This document shows, piece by piece, positions 27,259 to 36,921 of a stretch of DNA of 64,000 nucleotides. Numbering within the stretch: position 1 is the first letter of the stretch; every line of letters begins with the position of its first letter. The position numbers were made by a program, and so were the translations under genes. Under the pieces are notes generated by a model that was not told the origin of the DNA, ran no database searches, and was given only the letters and a program-made list of their open reading frames with translations. Origin of the DNA: JAAZHD01 sp012510895 (GTDB lineage: Bacteria > Bacillota > Clostridia > Caldicoprobacterales > DTU083); NCBI GenBank assembly GCA_050951465.1, contig JBMNJC010000005.1, forward strand, positions 62,001 through 126,000, in the 5' to 3' direction.

Positions 27259-28830
27259 ATGAAACGAACAAAATGGAAGCATCCTGAATGGAGAGAAGCC
27301 TTTCAGCCTTTATGGCGGAGGATCCTTCTCCGGCACATGCTGAGATACCTTTCTCTTGGAGTAATCGCCGCCCTTGGATCGGTATTGCTTATCTTTTTCC
27401 TTTCTTTCCTTACGCCTGTGGAGAATCTGTGGAAGGTTTGTCTCCTGACAGGCTTTTTAATCACTGCTGCAACAGCAGGCATAGGCTGGCGGAAGAGGCC
27501 TTCTCAATATCAGGCAGCCAGAATCATAGACAGGATGGGTCTTCAGGAAAAGGCAGTAACTGCTTATGAACTGGAAGCAAGGGATGATCCCATGGCTGTT
27601 CTTCAGCGGCAGGACGCCGTCAGGAGCCTGTCCTGTTTTGATAAAAGACGTATTTCCCTTCGAATGCCGGCTAAACACAGAGCCCTTATCATAACCCTTT
27701 CCATGGCCCTTATAATTATAAACCTTATTCCAAACCCCATGGATGAGATTCTTAAAAGGGAAAGGGAGCTTAAAGCAGAAATTAAGGAGCAGCTGGAGGA
27801 GCTGAAGGAAAGCGAAGAAAAGCTGACGGCAGAAGAGGCTTTGACTGAGGAACAGCGGCTTGAGCTTTCCGGGCTTTTGGCCGAGCTTTCAGAAGGGCTT
27901 AAGAATACAGAGAATTATAAGGAAGCTCTGAAGGAGATTTCAGCTGCGGAAGAAAAGCTCTCTGCTCTGGCTGACAGGATACGGGATGAAAACATCGGCC
28001 GGCTGGCTGAGCACCTGGCCTTGGCAGATGAAACAAAAGGTCTTGCTGAGGCCCTGTCTGGCAGGGATCTTGCAGGAATAGAAAGGGAATTGGAATCTCT
28101 TAAAAGTCAGTTGGAGCAATCGGATAAGAAAGATGAGCTTGCAAAGCAGCTGAAAGAAGCCATGAAAAAAGCAGCTGAAATTATAAAAGATGAAGAGATA
28201 AAGGATAAGATTATGGCTGCTGCCGATTCATTAAGCAAGGACCAACCGTCTGCAGCTGTGGATCAGCTGGGGGATATAATGAATCAGGCCGTAAATGCAG
28301 GCAATGCCATGGGGGATGCCAGGTTTACCCTGCAGCAGATGCGGAGCAGAATAGCCAGGGCAGCAGGCGAAGCCCAGTATGCACAGAATACAGGCAGTTC
28401 CGGTCAGACCTCGCAGGGCGGAGAAAGGGGACAAGGCACCGGTCAGGGTGAAAGCCGGGGTCAGGGCTCCGGTATTGGTGAAGGTTCTTCCAACGAAAGC
28501 TCCGGCGGCAGCAACAGCGATGCAGGCGGTTCTCCAAACGGGGAAGGCGGGCCGGGGCAGGAGGCTGCGGAAAAGATCTATGAGAAGATTTATGATCCCA
28601 CGAGGCTTGGTGACGGAGGCGAGATTACCAATGTTCCGGGGCAGCATACCGGCAGCGGCGAGATTATTACTGAAAAAGGCGAAAGGGGACTTGGTGATTT
28701 TTCCGGCTATATTCCCTACCGGGAAGTATATCAGGAATATAAAAGCGAAGCTATGAAGAGCATGGACAGAAGGGCCCTGCCCCCGAGCATTCAGGCCATG
28801 GTGAGAGAATATTTCGAGGAGCTGGATTAA
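27259..28830 (+). CDS. Coiled-coil membrane protein of the MoxR operon (DUF4175-like)
   Basis: A 523-residue protein. Three membrane spans (about 27-50, 55-73 and 143-162) are followed by a long charged coiled coil (about 165-330, rich in Glu, Leu and Lys), a Gly/Ser/Gln-rich low-complexity stretch (about 370-435) and a conserved C-terminal region with PGQHTGSGE and DFSGYIPYREVYQEY that probably docks partners. The architecture matches large DUF4175-type proteins found beside MoxR/VWA genes. The start codon follows CAGGAGG, and the stop codon directly abuts the MoxR start, so expression is coupled. The function is inferred: a scaffold or client of the MoxR ATPase. Confidence 0.72.
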   Translation: MKRTKWKHPEWREAFQPLWRRILLRHMLRYLSLGVIAALGSVLLIFFLSFLTPVENLWKVCLLTGFLITAATAGIGWRKRPSQYQAARIIDRMGLQEKAVTAYELEARDDPMAVLQRQDAVRSLSCFDKRRISLRMPAKHRALIITLSMALIIINLIPNPMDEILKRERELKAEIKEQLEELKESEEKLTAEEALTEEQRLELSGLLAELSEGLKNTENYKEALKEISAAEEKLSALADRIRDENIGRLAEHLALADETKGLAEALSGRDLAGIERELESLKSQLEQSDKKDELAKQLKEAMKKAAEIIKDEEIKDKIMAAADSLSKDQPSAAVDQLGDIMNQAVNAGNAMGDARFTLQQMRSRIARAAGEAQYAQNTGSSGQTSQGGERGQGTGQGESRGQGSGIGEGSSNESSGGSNSDAGGSPNGEGGPGQEAAEKIYEKIYDPTRLGDGGEITNVPGQHTGSGEIITEKGERGLGDFSGYIPYREVYQEYKSEAMKSMDRRALPPSIQAMVREYFEELD

Positions 28831-29799
28831 ATGGATATACAGGACTTTCCGATTATTGTTGAAAAAATAAAGAAGGAAATAGCCAAGGAAATTATCGGTT
28901 TGAAAGAAATAACAGATCATGTGCTGATAGCTGTCATAGCAGGCGGCAATGTGCTCCTGGAGGGAGTGCCCGGCCTTGGGAAAACCAGGCTGGTCAAAAC
29001 CCTTGCCAGGGTGCTGGATCTTAATTTCAGCAGAATTCAGTTTACACCGGACCTCATGCCCGCTGATGTGGTTGGCACCAATGTTTTGGTTAAGGATGAA
29101 CAGGGGAATTCTGTCTTTCGTTTTCAGGCCGGACCAATATTCAGCAATCTGGTCCTGGCAGACGAAATTAACCGTGCCACCCCGAAAACCCAGAGCGCCC
29201 TGCTTGAAGCCATGCAGGAGCATACGGTTACCGTAGGCGGAGTAACCAGGATCCTGCCTGAGCCATATTTTGTTCTTGCCACCCAAAATCCCCTGGAGCA
29301 GGAGGGCACCTACCCTCTTCCGGAAGCCCAGCTGGACCGTTTTCTTTTTAAGCTGCTCCTGGATTTGCCCTCCCTGGAAGAACTTCATGCGATTATAAAC
29401 TTAACTACTGGAATTTCTAATGATACGGCTGATAAGGCGGTGGATGCAGCTGCAATTCTGCAATTAAGGCAGCTGGCCCTTCAGGTGCCTGTGGCAAAAC
29501 CGGTTCAGGATTATGCCTTGCGGCTGGTTATGAACACCCATCCTCATCTTCCCGACAGCCCGGAGGTTGCCAGGCAGTTTGTGCGCTGCGGTTCCAGTCC
29601 CAGGGGAGCCCAGGCCATAATACAGTCAGCCAAGGTCCGGGCTTTGATGGAAGGCCGTTATAATGTGTCTTTTGATGACATTCGGAATGTGGCCTATCCT
29701 TCTCTTAGGCATCGGGTCTTCTTAAGCTATCATGCCGTCTCTGAGGGGAAGGATTCGGACATGGTAATAAGCGAATTGATAGAAGCAACAGAGGAGTAA
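28831..29799 (+). CDS. MoxR-family AAA+ ATPase
   Basis: A 322-residue cytosolic AAA+ ATPase of the MoxR branch. Walker A GVPGLGKT is at 45-52, Walker B LVLADEINRA at 107-116, the sensor-1 region is FVLATQNPLEQEG (about 147-159) and the lid has PEAQLDRF (about 163-170). MoxR proteins act as chaperones that remodel VWA-domain partners, and DUF58 and VWA genes follow directly, the classic arrangement. It begins immediately after the previous stop and is two bases from the DUF58 gene. Confidence 0.95.
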   Translation: MDIQDFPIIVEKIKKEIAKEIIGLKEITDHVLIAVIAGGNVLLEGVPGLGKTRLVKTLARVLDLNFSRIQFTPDLMPADVVGTNVLVKDEQGNSVFRFQAGPIFSNLVLADEINRATPKTQSALLEAMQEHTVTVGGVTRILPEPYFVLATQNPLEQEGTYPLPEAQLDRFLFKLLLDLPSLEELHAIINLTTGISNDTADKAVDAAAILQLRQLALQVPVAKPVQDYALRLVMNTHPHLPDSPEVARQFVRCGSSPRGAQAIIQSAKVRALMEGRYNVSFDDIRNVAYPSLRHRVFLSYHAVSEGKDSDMVISELIEATEE

Positions 29800-29801
29800 G
29801 T

Positions 29802-30683
29802 ATGAAAACCTTTGATCCGGATTTTCTGAAAAAACTGGAACGCCTTGCCCTGCACGGTTCCAGGCTGGTACAGGGAGGTACCGGCGGCAATCGCAGATCC
29901 AAGGCGAAGGGAAGCTCAATTGAGTTCTCGGATTTCAGAGAATACAGTTTAGGAGACGATTACCGCAGTATAGACTGGAATGCCTATGCAAGGTTTGAGA
30001 GGTTGTTCATTAAATTATACATGGAAGAGCGGGAAGCCAATGTAACTGTCTTCCTGGACTGCAGTGCATCCATGGGAGAAGGAAAGCCTGTGAAAGGAGT
30101 ACTGGCAAAAAAGCTGGCAGCAGTATTTGCCTATATTGCACTATCCAGTTATGATCGGGTTGGGATTGCTGCAATAAATGACAAGGTGTCCGGTCAGCTT
30201 CCCTATTTCTCCGGAAAGCAGGGCTTCAGCCGAGTCCTTGCTTTCCTGGATGCCCTGCCTTTTGAGGGGAGGACAAGTTTGAACAAATCCATTGCATCCT
30301 TTAATTCTTTAAGGGGCAGAAGAGGAATCAGTATTGTTCTTTCGGATTTCCTGGCAGAAGACGGTTACCTGGAAGCATTTAAGTACCTGAAATATCAGCA
30401 GCAGGATGTTATTGCAATTCCCATTCTCTCCCCCGAAGAGCTGGATCCGCCCTTATCCGGAACTCTAAGGCTCCTGGATGCAGAAGACAGGGAAGGGCGG
30501 CCTGTAGAGGTTGAAATAACGCCTAATACCTTAAGCCTTTATAAAAAAGCACTGCATGAATATTTCAGCAGCCTTAAGAATGCCTGCATGAATATGGAGA
30601 TTCCTTGTATACAGGTAAGCAGTGCTGTTTCCATGGATGAACTGATATTTGAAAAACTGCACCATGCAGGCGTAATCAGGTAA
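29802..30683 (+). CDS. DUF58 domain protein
   Basis: A 293-residue cytosolic protein with the DUF58 signature YSLGDDYRSIDWN at 48-60 and a VWA-like core. The metal-ion-dependent adhesion site DCSASMG (86-92) keeps the full DxSxS pattern, with the later Asp in VLSDFLAED (about 180-188). DUF58 proteins are standard partners of MoxR ATPases. It lacks the two N-terminal spans of some DUF58 proteins, so membrane contact would depend on the neighbouring membrane proteins. It is coupled to MoxR by a two-base gap and is followed 12 bases later by the next gene. Confidence 0.93.
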   Translation: MKTFDPDFLKKLERLALHGSRLVQGGTGGNRRSKAKGSSIEFSDFREYSLGDDYRSIDWNAYARFERLFIKLYMEEREANVTVFLDCSASMGEGKPVKGVLAKKLAAVFAYIALSSYDRVGIAAINDKVSGQLPYFSGKQGFSRVLAFLDALPFEGRTSLNKSIASFNSLRGRRGISIVLSDFLAEDGYLEAFKYLKYQQQDVIAIPILSPEELDPPLSGTLRLLDAEDREGRPVEVEITPNTLSLYKKALHEYFSSLKNACMNMEIPCIQVSSAVSMDELIFEKLHHAGVIR

Positions 30684-30695
30684 GGAGGGGCACCT

Positions 30696-32528
30696 TTGTC
30701 ATTTCAGAACCCTTGGGGATTGTCGGCCTTATTGCTGCTCATACCCCTTATCTTGCTTTATATCCTTAAAAAACAGTATGAAGACCGGGTTATTTCCAGC
30801 ACCCTGCTGTGGCAGCAGGTCTCCCGGGAATTACAGGCAGCTAAACCCTGGCAGAGACTTCGTACCAGACTCTTGCTTATTCTTCAGATTTCAGCCCTTA
30901 TCCTTTTTGCCCTTTCTCTGGCCAGGCCGGCATATTCAGCGGAAGGAGAAAGCATTTACTATGTTGCGGTCCTGGACACCTCCGCCCGGATGCAGGCAAG
31001 TGACGTTAAGCCTTCCAGGATGGAGGCAGCTGTTAATGCCCTGATGGACTTTATCGACGGCTTAAAGGCAAGAGACACAATGACCATTGTATTAGCCGGG
31101 CACCGGCCTTTTGTTCTTGCAGGTCCTTCCGGCGTCAAAAGCGAGCTTAAAAGGCATGTCCGCCAGGTTGAGCCTGTAAGCGGAAGCTCTGATTTATACA
31201 GTGCCGTTCAGCTGGCAAGGACCCTGCTGCAGGATCAAGGCGAAGGGGCCGGGCAGATTCATGTTTTCAGTGATCATTCCCTTTCTGATTCAGTCCAGGG
31301 CAATACGGTTTTTCATACCTTTACCGGCAATGGACAGAATGCTGCCGTCGCCCATTTAAGCTATGAATTGAGAGACGGCAGTCTGACAGTGCTGTCCCGT
31401 ATTGCCAATTATGGCGATGACCGGGATTTAACTCTGGAAATGAAGGTTGACGGGGTGCTTCAGAATGTGAAACAGATCAGCCTTCCGGCAGGAGAAGAAG
31501 CAAACGTTTATTGGACAGATTTGGTTCCTGATTCCACTGCGGAAATTGAAGTATCCATTTTAGAAGAAGACGACTTAATGTTGGATAACACCGGAATTAT
31601 TGTAATAAACCAGGAATATCACGGGAAGGTTCTTTTGACAACGGAGCGGAATCTTTTCCTGGAGCGGGCAGTTTCCCTTCGTAAGGATATGGAACTGTTT
31701 AAGGCAAATCCGGGTGAAATCCTTGAATCTTCTGATTTTCACCTCTATATCTATGACGGATATATGCCCGAAAATTTGCCGGAGAATGGTCACATCATTG
31801 CTTTTGCTCCTCCTTCCCATGAGGAAATAGGCCTTGTTGTGGAGGAAGAAATTTTGCCCGAGGGAATTAAGATAAGTTTCCAGTCTCAGTATTCAGATTT
31901 GCTTCAATATATTGAGCCTGAAGGATACCGGATTGCCAAAGCCGGAAAAATGAATCTGCCGGAGGGATTCACCGCCTTGATTACGGACAATGAGGGTAAT
32001 CCTCTGTTGGCAGCAGGGGAAAGGGAAGGGAGGAAAACAGCCTTGTTTTCCTTTTCACTTCATGATTCCAATCTTCCCTTAAAGCCCGACTTTCCGATAT
32101 TAATTCAAAATCTGCTGAGCTGGATGCTTCCTCCTGAAATGACTTTTCCGGGTCCGGTTTATGCAGGGGAGACAGTTCCATTAACGCCATTTCCCGATGT
32201 ATCCCATATTACCGTAACTTCACCTGCAGGGAAGAAATACCGCTTTGATGCTTATCCGGTTCCCGTTTTTTACGACACCCGGGATATCGGAGTCTATGAA
32301 ATTGTCCAGCATGCAGAGAATAGAACCTATGAAGGCCGTTTTGCAGTATCGGTGCCCACTGATGAGGTCTCAGACCTTAGGTCTGATTCACCGGATTCTG
32401 ACACGGCAGCCAGGGAAGAAGCAGCGGCTGCAGCCTTGCCTTTTCAGAAAGATATCTGGATGATTGCCGGATGGATCCTTTTATTGCTGCTTCTGCTTGA
32501 ATGGCAGGTGTATCACCATGGCATTTGA
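30696..32528 (+). CDS. BatA-like VWA membrane protein with altered metal site
   Basis: A 610-residue membrane protein starting with TTG behind AAGGAGG. Two N-terminal spans (8-24 and 58-77) enclose the conserved BatA-type RxxxxxRxxL region. A VWA-like domain (about 86-250) follows, then a beta-rich extracytoplasmic region and a C-terminal span (about 586-605). The metal site reads DTSARM (94-99), with Arg in place of the second Ser of DxSxS, so metal binding is probably weakened; FSDHS near 197 keeps the later Asp. A degenerate partner beside intact VWA proteins suggests division of labour. It overlaps the next gene by 11 bases. Confidence 0.85.
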   Translation: MSFQNPWGLSALLLLIPLILLYILKKQYEDRVISSTLLWQQVSRELQAAKPWQRLRTRLLLILQISALILFALSLARPAYSAEGESIYYVAVLDTSARMQASDVKPSRMEAAVNALMDFIDGLKARDTMTIVLAGHRPFVLAGPSGVKSELKRHVRQVEPVSGSSDLYSAVQLARTLLQDQGEGAGQIHVFSDHSLSDSVQGNTVFHTFTGNGQNAAVAHLSYELRDGSLTVLSRIANYGDDRDLTLEMKVDGVLQNVKQISLPAGEEANVYWTDLVPDSTAEIEVSILEEDDLMLDNTGIIVINQEYHGKVLLTTERNLFLERAVSLRKDMELFKANPGEILESSDFHLYIYDGYMPENLPENGHIIAFAPPSHEEIGLVVEEEILPEGIKISFQSQYSDLLQYIEPEGYRIAKAGKMNLPEGFTALITDNEGNPLLAAGEREGRKTALFSFSLHDSNLPLKPDFPILIQNLLSWMLPPEMTFPGPVYAGETVPLTPFPDVSHITVTSPAGKKYRFDAYPVPVFYDTRDIGVYEIVQHAENRTYEGRFAVSVPTDEVSDLRSDSPDSDTAAREEAAAAALPFQKDIWMIAGWILLLLLLLEWQVYHHGI

Positions 32529-35304
32529 TTTTTCCAATCCGCTTGCCCTCCTGGCCTTTATACCCGCATCTGCTCTGGCGGTTTTCATCTATTATAGATT
32601 TAATGGCAGACAGTTTCACGGCGGTTTGGTGCCGCTGCTTTTAAGGCTGCTCGTTTTTCTTTTTTTGGTGCTTGCCTTAAGCGGGCTGGAGATTAAAGTT
32701 CCCATAGATCATACGGAACTGCTCTTTGTCGCAGATGTTTCAGACAGCACATTGGCCAAACGGGAAGAGATGGCTGCCTTTATTTTAGATTCCCTGAAAA
32801 TACTTCCTGAGAACTACGAGGCAGGCATTGTAGTTTTTGGGGAGAATGCCCTGATAGAACAGTCTCTTGGCAGCCGGCGCAGTTTTCATGGTTTTTACTC
32901 CAAGCCCAATTCCAACTACAGCAATATAGATCATGCTCTTCAGAAGGCGGAAGGTCTGTTTGGAGCAAAGGACAGCAGGAAGCGGATAGTTCTTTTAACC
33001 GACGGCGCTCAAAACATGGGTGATGCTGTGCTTAGAGCAGGTGCATTGGCTCAGCGGGGAATTCCGGTGGATGTTTATCATATGGATACCTCGCCGCCTG
33101 ACGAGGTTCAGCTCTCATCTTTAAATCTGCCGTCAGCCCTTTATCAGGGAGAGAGCTATGATGTTCAGGCGGAAATTCACAGCACTGTAGAAGCTGAAGG
33201 CATACTGCGCCTGTTTGCCAACCGCACTCCTGTCGGAAGCCTGGAAGTCCACATTCAAAAAGGCCGTAATCTTTTCCTCTTCAGGCAGACGGCAGATACG
33301 ACAGGTACGGTGATCTATGAGGCGGAATTGGAAATCCTGTCATCCAATGACACCTTCCGCCAGAATAACAGAACTGCTTCATATGTCAGAATTCAGGGAC
33401 CTCCTGTAGTTGCACTGGTAGAAGGGCAGGAGGAAGACGGCCGGGAGCTTGCAAAAATTATGGAGGCAGGCGGGCTTGAGTATAAATTGTTCACTCCCCA
33501 TACCCTGCCTGACCGGCTGGAAGAGCTGTTAAAATTTGATGCCGTAGTTCTTTCCAATGTAGATTATGATACTCTTGGAAGGGAAAAAACAGAGATTTTG
33601 GATAGTTACGTAAAATCCATGGGCAGGGGGCTCCTGGTAACCGGCGGCGACAGCAGTTATATCCTGGGGGGCTATTTGGGAACCAGGCTGGAGGAAATGC
33701 TGCCGGTGGATGTGGACTTGTCAAAAAGAAAGGATATTCCTTCCCTGGCGCTGGCACTTGTTATAGATAAATCTTCCAGCATGTCAGATACGCAATACGG
33801 GGTTAATAAGATGGAGCTGGCCAAAGAGGCCGCCATCCGCTCCATGGATGCACTGCGGGATGAAGACTTTATCGGCGTAGCAGCCTTTGATAACGCAGCT
33901 GCCTGGGTGGTTGAGCTTCAGAGTGCCTCTAACCGGGAAGAGATCGAAAAAGCCGTAGGCACTATACAGCCGGGTGGAGGAACCAATCTGTATCCCGGGC
34001 TGAATATGGCTTATGAGGCACTTTCCGGTGCAGAAGCGGTTTTAAAACATGTGATTATTCTGACTGACGGTCATACCCAGGGAGGAAATTTCGATGCCCT
34101 GGTTTCAAAAATGGCTGCTGAGGGAATTACCGTATCGGGAGTTGCCGTAGGCCAGGGCGCTGATGTAAGCCTGATGGAGCGTCTGGCCGGCCTGGGAAAC
34201 GGCAGATACTACTTTACCGATGATTTTGCCGGTATTCCCAAGATATTTACAAAGGAAACCTATATGGCAGCCAGAAGCTATATCAATAATGAAACATTCT
34301 TTCCTAAGGCCAAAGGTGCTTCTGATATCCTGAGGGACATTGATTCTGTGCCCTCCCTGGACGGATATATCACTACAACAATCAAGGACGGGGCAGTACC
34401 GGTCCTGGTAAGCCCTGAAGATGATGACCCTATACTGGCCCACTGGGATTACGGGCTGGGCAAGGTTGCAGCCTGGACCAGCGATGCCAGGGGAATCTGG
34501 ACGGAAAACTGGCTTAAGTGGGAACAGGCATCTGAATTCTGGCTGAACACCATTTCCTCAATACTGCCCGGCAGCAGCGGAGAGGAAGGAAGTATAGAAA
34601 CCGGCCGGGATGGCAATATGGGCCAGGTAACAGTTTCGGTGGACAGCCTTGATGCGGATTATGAAACCTATGCTGTTATTGTCGGCCCTGGCGGAGAAGA
34701 AAGCCGGATTAAAATGCAGCCTTTAAAGCCGGGTTATTATCAGGGCACTTTTGAACTTGAAACTACAGGTGTATACCTGGTGCGGGTGGAGCAGAAAGGA
34801 GAAGACGGTAAAGAGGCAGCCCTGGAGGCAGGTCTTGTTTATCCATATTCTCCCGAATATGATATCAGGCAGATCTCGTCAAAAAATTTATCAGAACATA
34901 TTGCAGGGCAAACCGGGGGCAGACTTCTGGAGAAACCGGAAGATATTCTGCCTGATGAGCCTCAGCCTGTATGGCGGCATTATGAAATCCGGCTCCTGCT
35001 GCTGCTTTTGTCATTGCTGCTCTTTTTCACTGATATTCTGCTTCGCAGGCTTGGGTTGAAATTCATGGCGGACAAGCTGAAGCTTTTATCAACGCCGGCC
35101 GGAATGCTGGCCGGAGCATTGGCATCGGCTTTTAAAAGCATTAAGGGCTTAATTGCGAAGGCTTTTATTATAAGGAAAACGTCTCCAAAAGAAGCTTCAT
35201 CGGAAAAGCCGGACATGCAAAAAAGCCCCCGGGCTGAAGCGCCTGAGGACTTTACAAGTGCCTTGCTGGAAGCCAGGCGAAAAAGCAAAAATTTAAGAAA
35301 GTGA
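32518..35304 (+). CDS. Double-VWA membrane protein with amidotransferase-like domain
   Basis: A 928-residue membrane protein, last in the operon. Two N-terminal spans (about 7-24 and 38-57) precede a first VWA domain whose metal site reads DVSDS (about 73-77). A beta-sandwich and a flavodoxin/amidotransferase-like segment (about 295-410: FDAVVLSNVD, GRGLLVTGGDSSYI) come next. A second VWA domain with a perfect site DKSSSMS (417-423) and ILTDGHTQGG follows, then a beta domain, a C-terminal span (about 822-844) and a basic cytosolic tail. Two VWA domains in one chain around an amidotransferase fold is uncommon. The ATG at 32518 follows AGGTG and lies within the end of the previous gene. Confidence 0.87.
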   Translation: MAFDFSNPLALLAFIPASALAVFIYYRFNGRQFHGGLVPLLLRLLVFLFLVLALSGLEIKVPIDHTELLFVADVSDSTLAKREEMAAFILDSLKILPENYEAGIVVFGENALIEQSLGSRRSFHGFYSKPNSNYSNIDHALQKAEGLFGAKDSRKRIVLLTDGAQNMGDAVLRAGALAQRGIPVDVYHMDTSPPDEVQLSSLNLPSALYQGESYDVQAEIHSTVEAEGILRLFANRTPVGSLEVHIQKGRNLFLFRQTADTTGTVIYEAELEILSSNDTFRQNNRTASYVRIQGPPVVALVEGQEEDGRELAKIMEAGGLEYKLFTPHTLPDRLEELLKFDAVVLSNVDYDTLGREKTEILDSYVKSMGRGLLVTGGDSSYILGGYLGTRLEEMLPVDVDLSKRKDIPSLALALVIDKSSSMSDTQYGVNKMELAKEAAIRSMDALRDEDFIGVAAFDNAAAWVVELQSASNREEIEKAVGTIQPGGGTNLYPGLNMAYEALSGAEAVLKHVIILTDGHTQGGNFDALVSKMAAEGITVSGVAVGQGADVSLMERLAGLGNGRYYFTDDFAGIPKIFTKETYMAARSYINNETFFPKAKGASDILRDIDSVPSLDGYITTTIKDGAVPVLVSPEDDDPILAHWDYGLGKVAAWTSDARGIWTENWLKWEQASEFWLNTISSILPGSSGEEGSIETGRDGNMGQVTVSVDSLDADYETYAVIVGPGGEESRIKMQPLKPGYYQGTFELETTGVYLVRVEQKGEDGKEAALEAGLVYPYSPEYDIRQISSKNLSEHIAGQTGGRLLEKPEDILPDEPQPVWRHYEIRLLLLLLSLLLFFTDILLRRLGLKFMADKLKLLSTPAGMLAGALASAFKSIKGLIAKAFIIRKTSPKEASSEKPDMQKSPRAEAPEDFTSALLEARRKSKNLRK

Positions 35305-35325
35305 AGCAGGTTACTTCACTATTTT
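35299..35325. terminator. Weak bidirectional hairpin between convergent genes
   Basis: AGTGAAG (35300-35306) pairs with CTTCACT (35314-35320), loop of 7. ATTTTCC follows on the plus strand and TTTCTTAAATTTTT on the minus strand. It overlaps the stop codon of the VWA gene and is the only terminator-like signal in the 6-base intergenic gap. Confidence 0.45.
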
Positions 35326-36723
35326 CCTGCATTCCAGATAAAACCTTTTTTCATGGGCTTCTCCCATGGAAAAGGTCTTCCTTGGCAGGACCCCGTCCAG
35401 GATTACGGTTCTAAACAGGTCATGTTTACTCATATTGGGAAGGCAGAATCCTATGTTGCCTTCCTGGGTTCCCAGTTCTGTAAGCACTTCCCGGCCATGG
35501 ATATAATCTATGGCAGCCTTCTTATTTCTGCTTAGGAAATCGTCCAGAAATGCCTGCAGGGTGCCTGCTTCTAAATTGTTTTTTGGGTTTGTGATTCTCA
35601 GAATGCCCCATTCTCCTTTTGCTATATAGGGAATAAGGTGGTCATTATCCATGTTCTGCAGGCATATTTCATACCTTTCCTGCATTTCTTCATAAGTATC
35701 AAATTTTTCGCAGGCAAAATCCTGTCCTGTTGACCGGTAGTATGTGCTCATATAGTCTAATAATTCATTTACCTTAACATTGAAGAGCAGGCGGTGAATG
35801 GGCTCGAATACCAGTGACTCATCATGTACGTTGACCAGTTCAACCAGGGCATAGCGGGCAGGATGATCCTCTTTTTCATCCTCGCTTAAGCCGGCCTTGA
35901 TCTGTTCCCAGCAGGCCTTTGCCGTGGCCAGGGAGTGATTCCCGTCCCCCATGGCAAAGAGAAGCACGCTTTTGTCTTCTCCTACATGGTACTTTTGCTG
36001 GAAAACCTCGGGGTCAGCCAGTTTTGTCAGAGCTTTTATTATTTTTTCCACAGTCTTTGAAGCCGTCACCTGATAGCCTCTTATATGCCCGCCGTTTTTC
36101 ATAAGATCAAAATCGTATAATTTATCCTCTTCCCTGAGATCATCCCTGATGGGTTCTATAACGGTTTTTTCAGGATCGTCTATCAGCACCATAATATGGG
36201 GTGTTTCCAACAGGGCATCCTTGCGGATAGCAATACGAGGAGGCAGCCGGTCCAGAACTGTTCCTTCCGTTGCTCTGATTAAGCTTTGCGAGCCTTGGCT
36301 GTAATCATATTTTTCCAGATCCAAAGCTGTCAGCAATCCCCTTCGTACTCCGGTGGAAATTGTACGTTCCACATAGACAAAAGAAGGAGGCAGCTGTTTC
36401 AGAACAGGTTTATTCTCATCCAAGTAAACCGCCATGGTATTTATTATGTTTGTAATACGCTGTTCTTTATCATCATCTTCCAGGTATACTTCAGGAAAAA
36501 TTATGTGGAGGGCAGAAGGAGAACTGCCCACTTCCTTCTCAACTGCCTGCCAGTAAGATCGCTGGGATGTATATTGATCACAGGCAACCACTGCCCATTT
36601 TTTCAAATCGACCTGATCATTGGGAAGCATGATTTTAGGGATATGTATTCCAATGGCGCGGGCTGCGGTTTCCAGCTGCTCATTCAGGCGTATTTCAATG
36701 CATTCTTTCCGAGCTTTCTTCAA
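35311..36723 (-). CDS. DUF1015 family protein
   Basis: A 470-residue cytosolic protein of the DUF1015 family, found in many Clostridia and of unknown function. Recognisable regions are WAVVACDQYTSQRSYW (about 48-63), LLFAMGDGNHSLATAKACWE (about 254-273) and LVELVNVHDESLVFEPIHR (about 295-313), the core family motifs with conserved DGNHS. Translation begins with TTG at 36723, about 11 bases after AAGGGA; the nearby ATG is in another frame. It converges on the MoxR operon with only 6 bases between, so run-through antisense transcription is possible. Confidence 0.88.
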   Translation of the reverse strand: MKKARKECIEIRLNEQLETAARAIGIHIPKIMLPNDQVDLKKWAVVACDQYTSQRSYWQAVEKEVGSSPSALHIIFPEVYLEDDDKEQRITNIINTMAVYLDENKPVLKQLPPSFVYVERTISTGVRRGLLTALDLEKYDYSQGSQSLIRATEGTVLDRLPPRIAIRKDALLETPHIMVLIDDPEKTVIEPIRDDLREEDKLYDFDLMKNGGHIRGYQVTASKTVEKIIKALTKLADPEVFQQKYHVGEDKSVLLFAMGDGNHSLATAKACWEQIKAGLSEDEKEDHPARYALVELVNVHDESLVFEPIHRLLFNVKVNELLDYMSTYYRSTGQDFACEKFDTYEEMQERYEICLQNMDNDHLIPYIAKGEWGILRITNPKNNLEAGTLQAFLDDFLSRNKKAAIDYIHGREVLTELGTQEGNIGFCLPNMSKHDLFRTVILDGVLPRKTFSMGEAHEKRFYLECRKIVK

Positions 36724-36921
36724 ATCGATTCATTCCCTTCAGATCTAATAAACCTTCTCTATTTTAACATATATTACGGCTGTATACACTAAATCATTTC
36801 TCATCCGTCACAAATGAGCTAAAAGTATAAATTTTTAGTTGAATTATACATTCATGTTAAATCTGCTGGATGTTATAATACAGGTATATAAATATATTTT
36901 TATATTAAGGGTGTGAGGATT

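Noticed and set aside
28231..29388. Long minus-strand open frame opposite MoxR and the coiled-coil protein
   Set aside because: It is antisense to strongly conserved MoxR motifs and has no family resemblance of its own.
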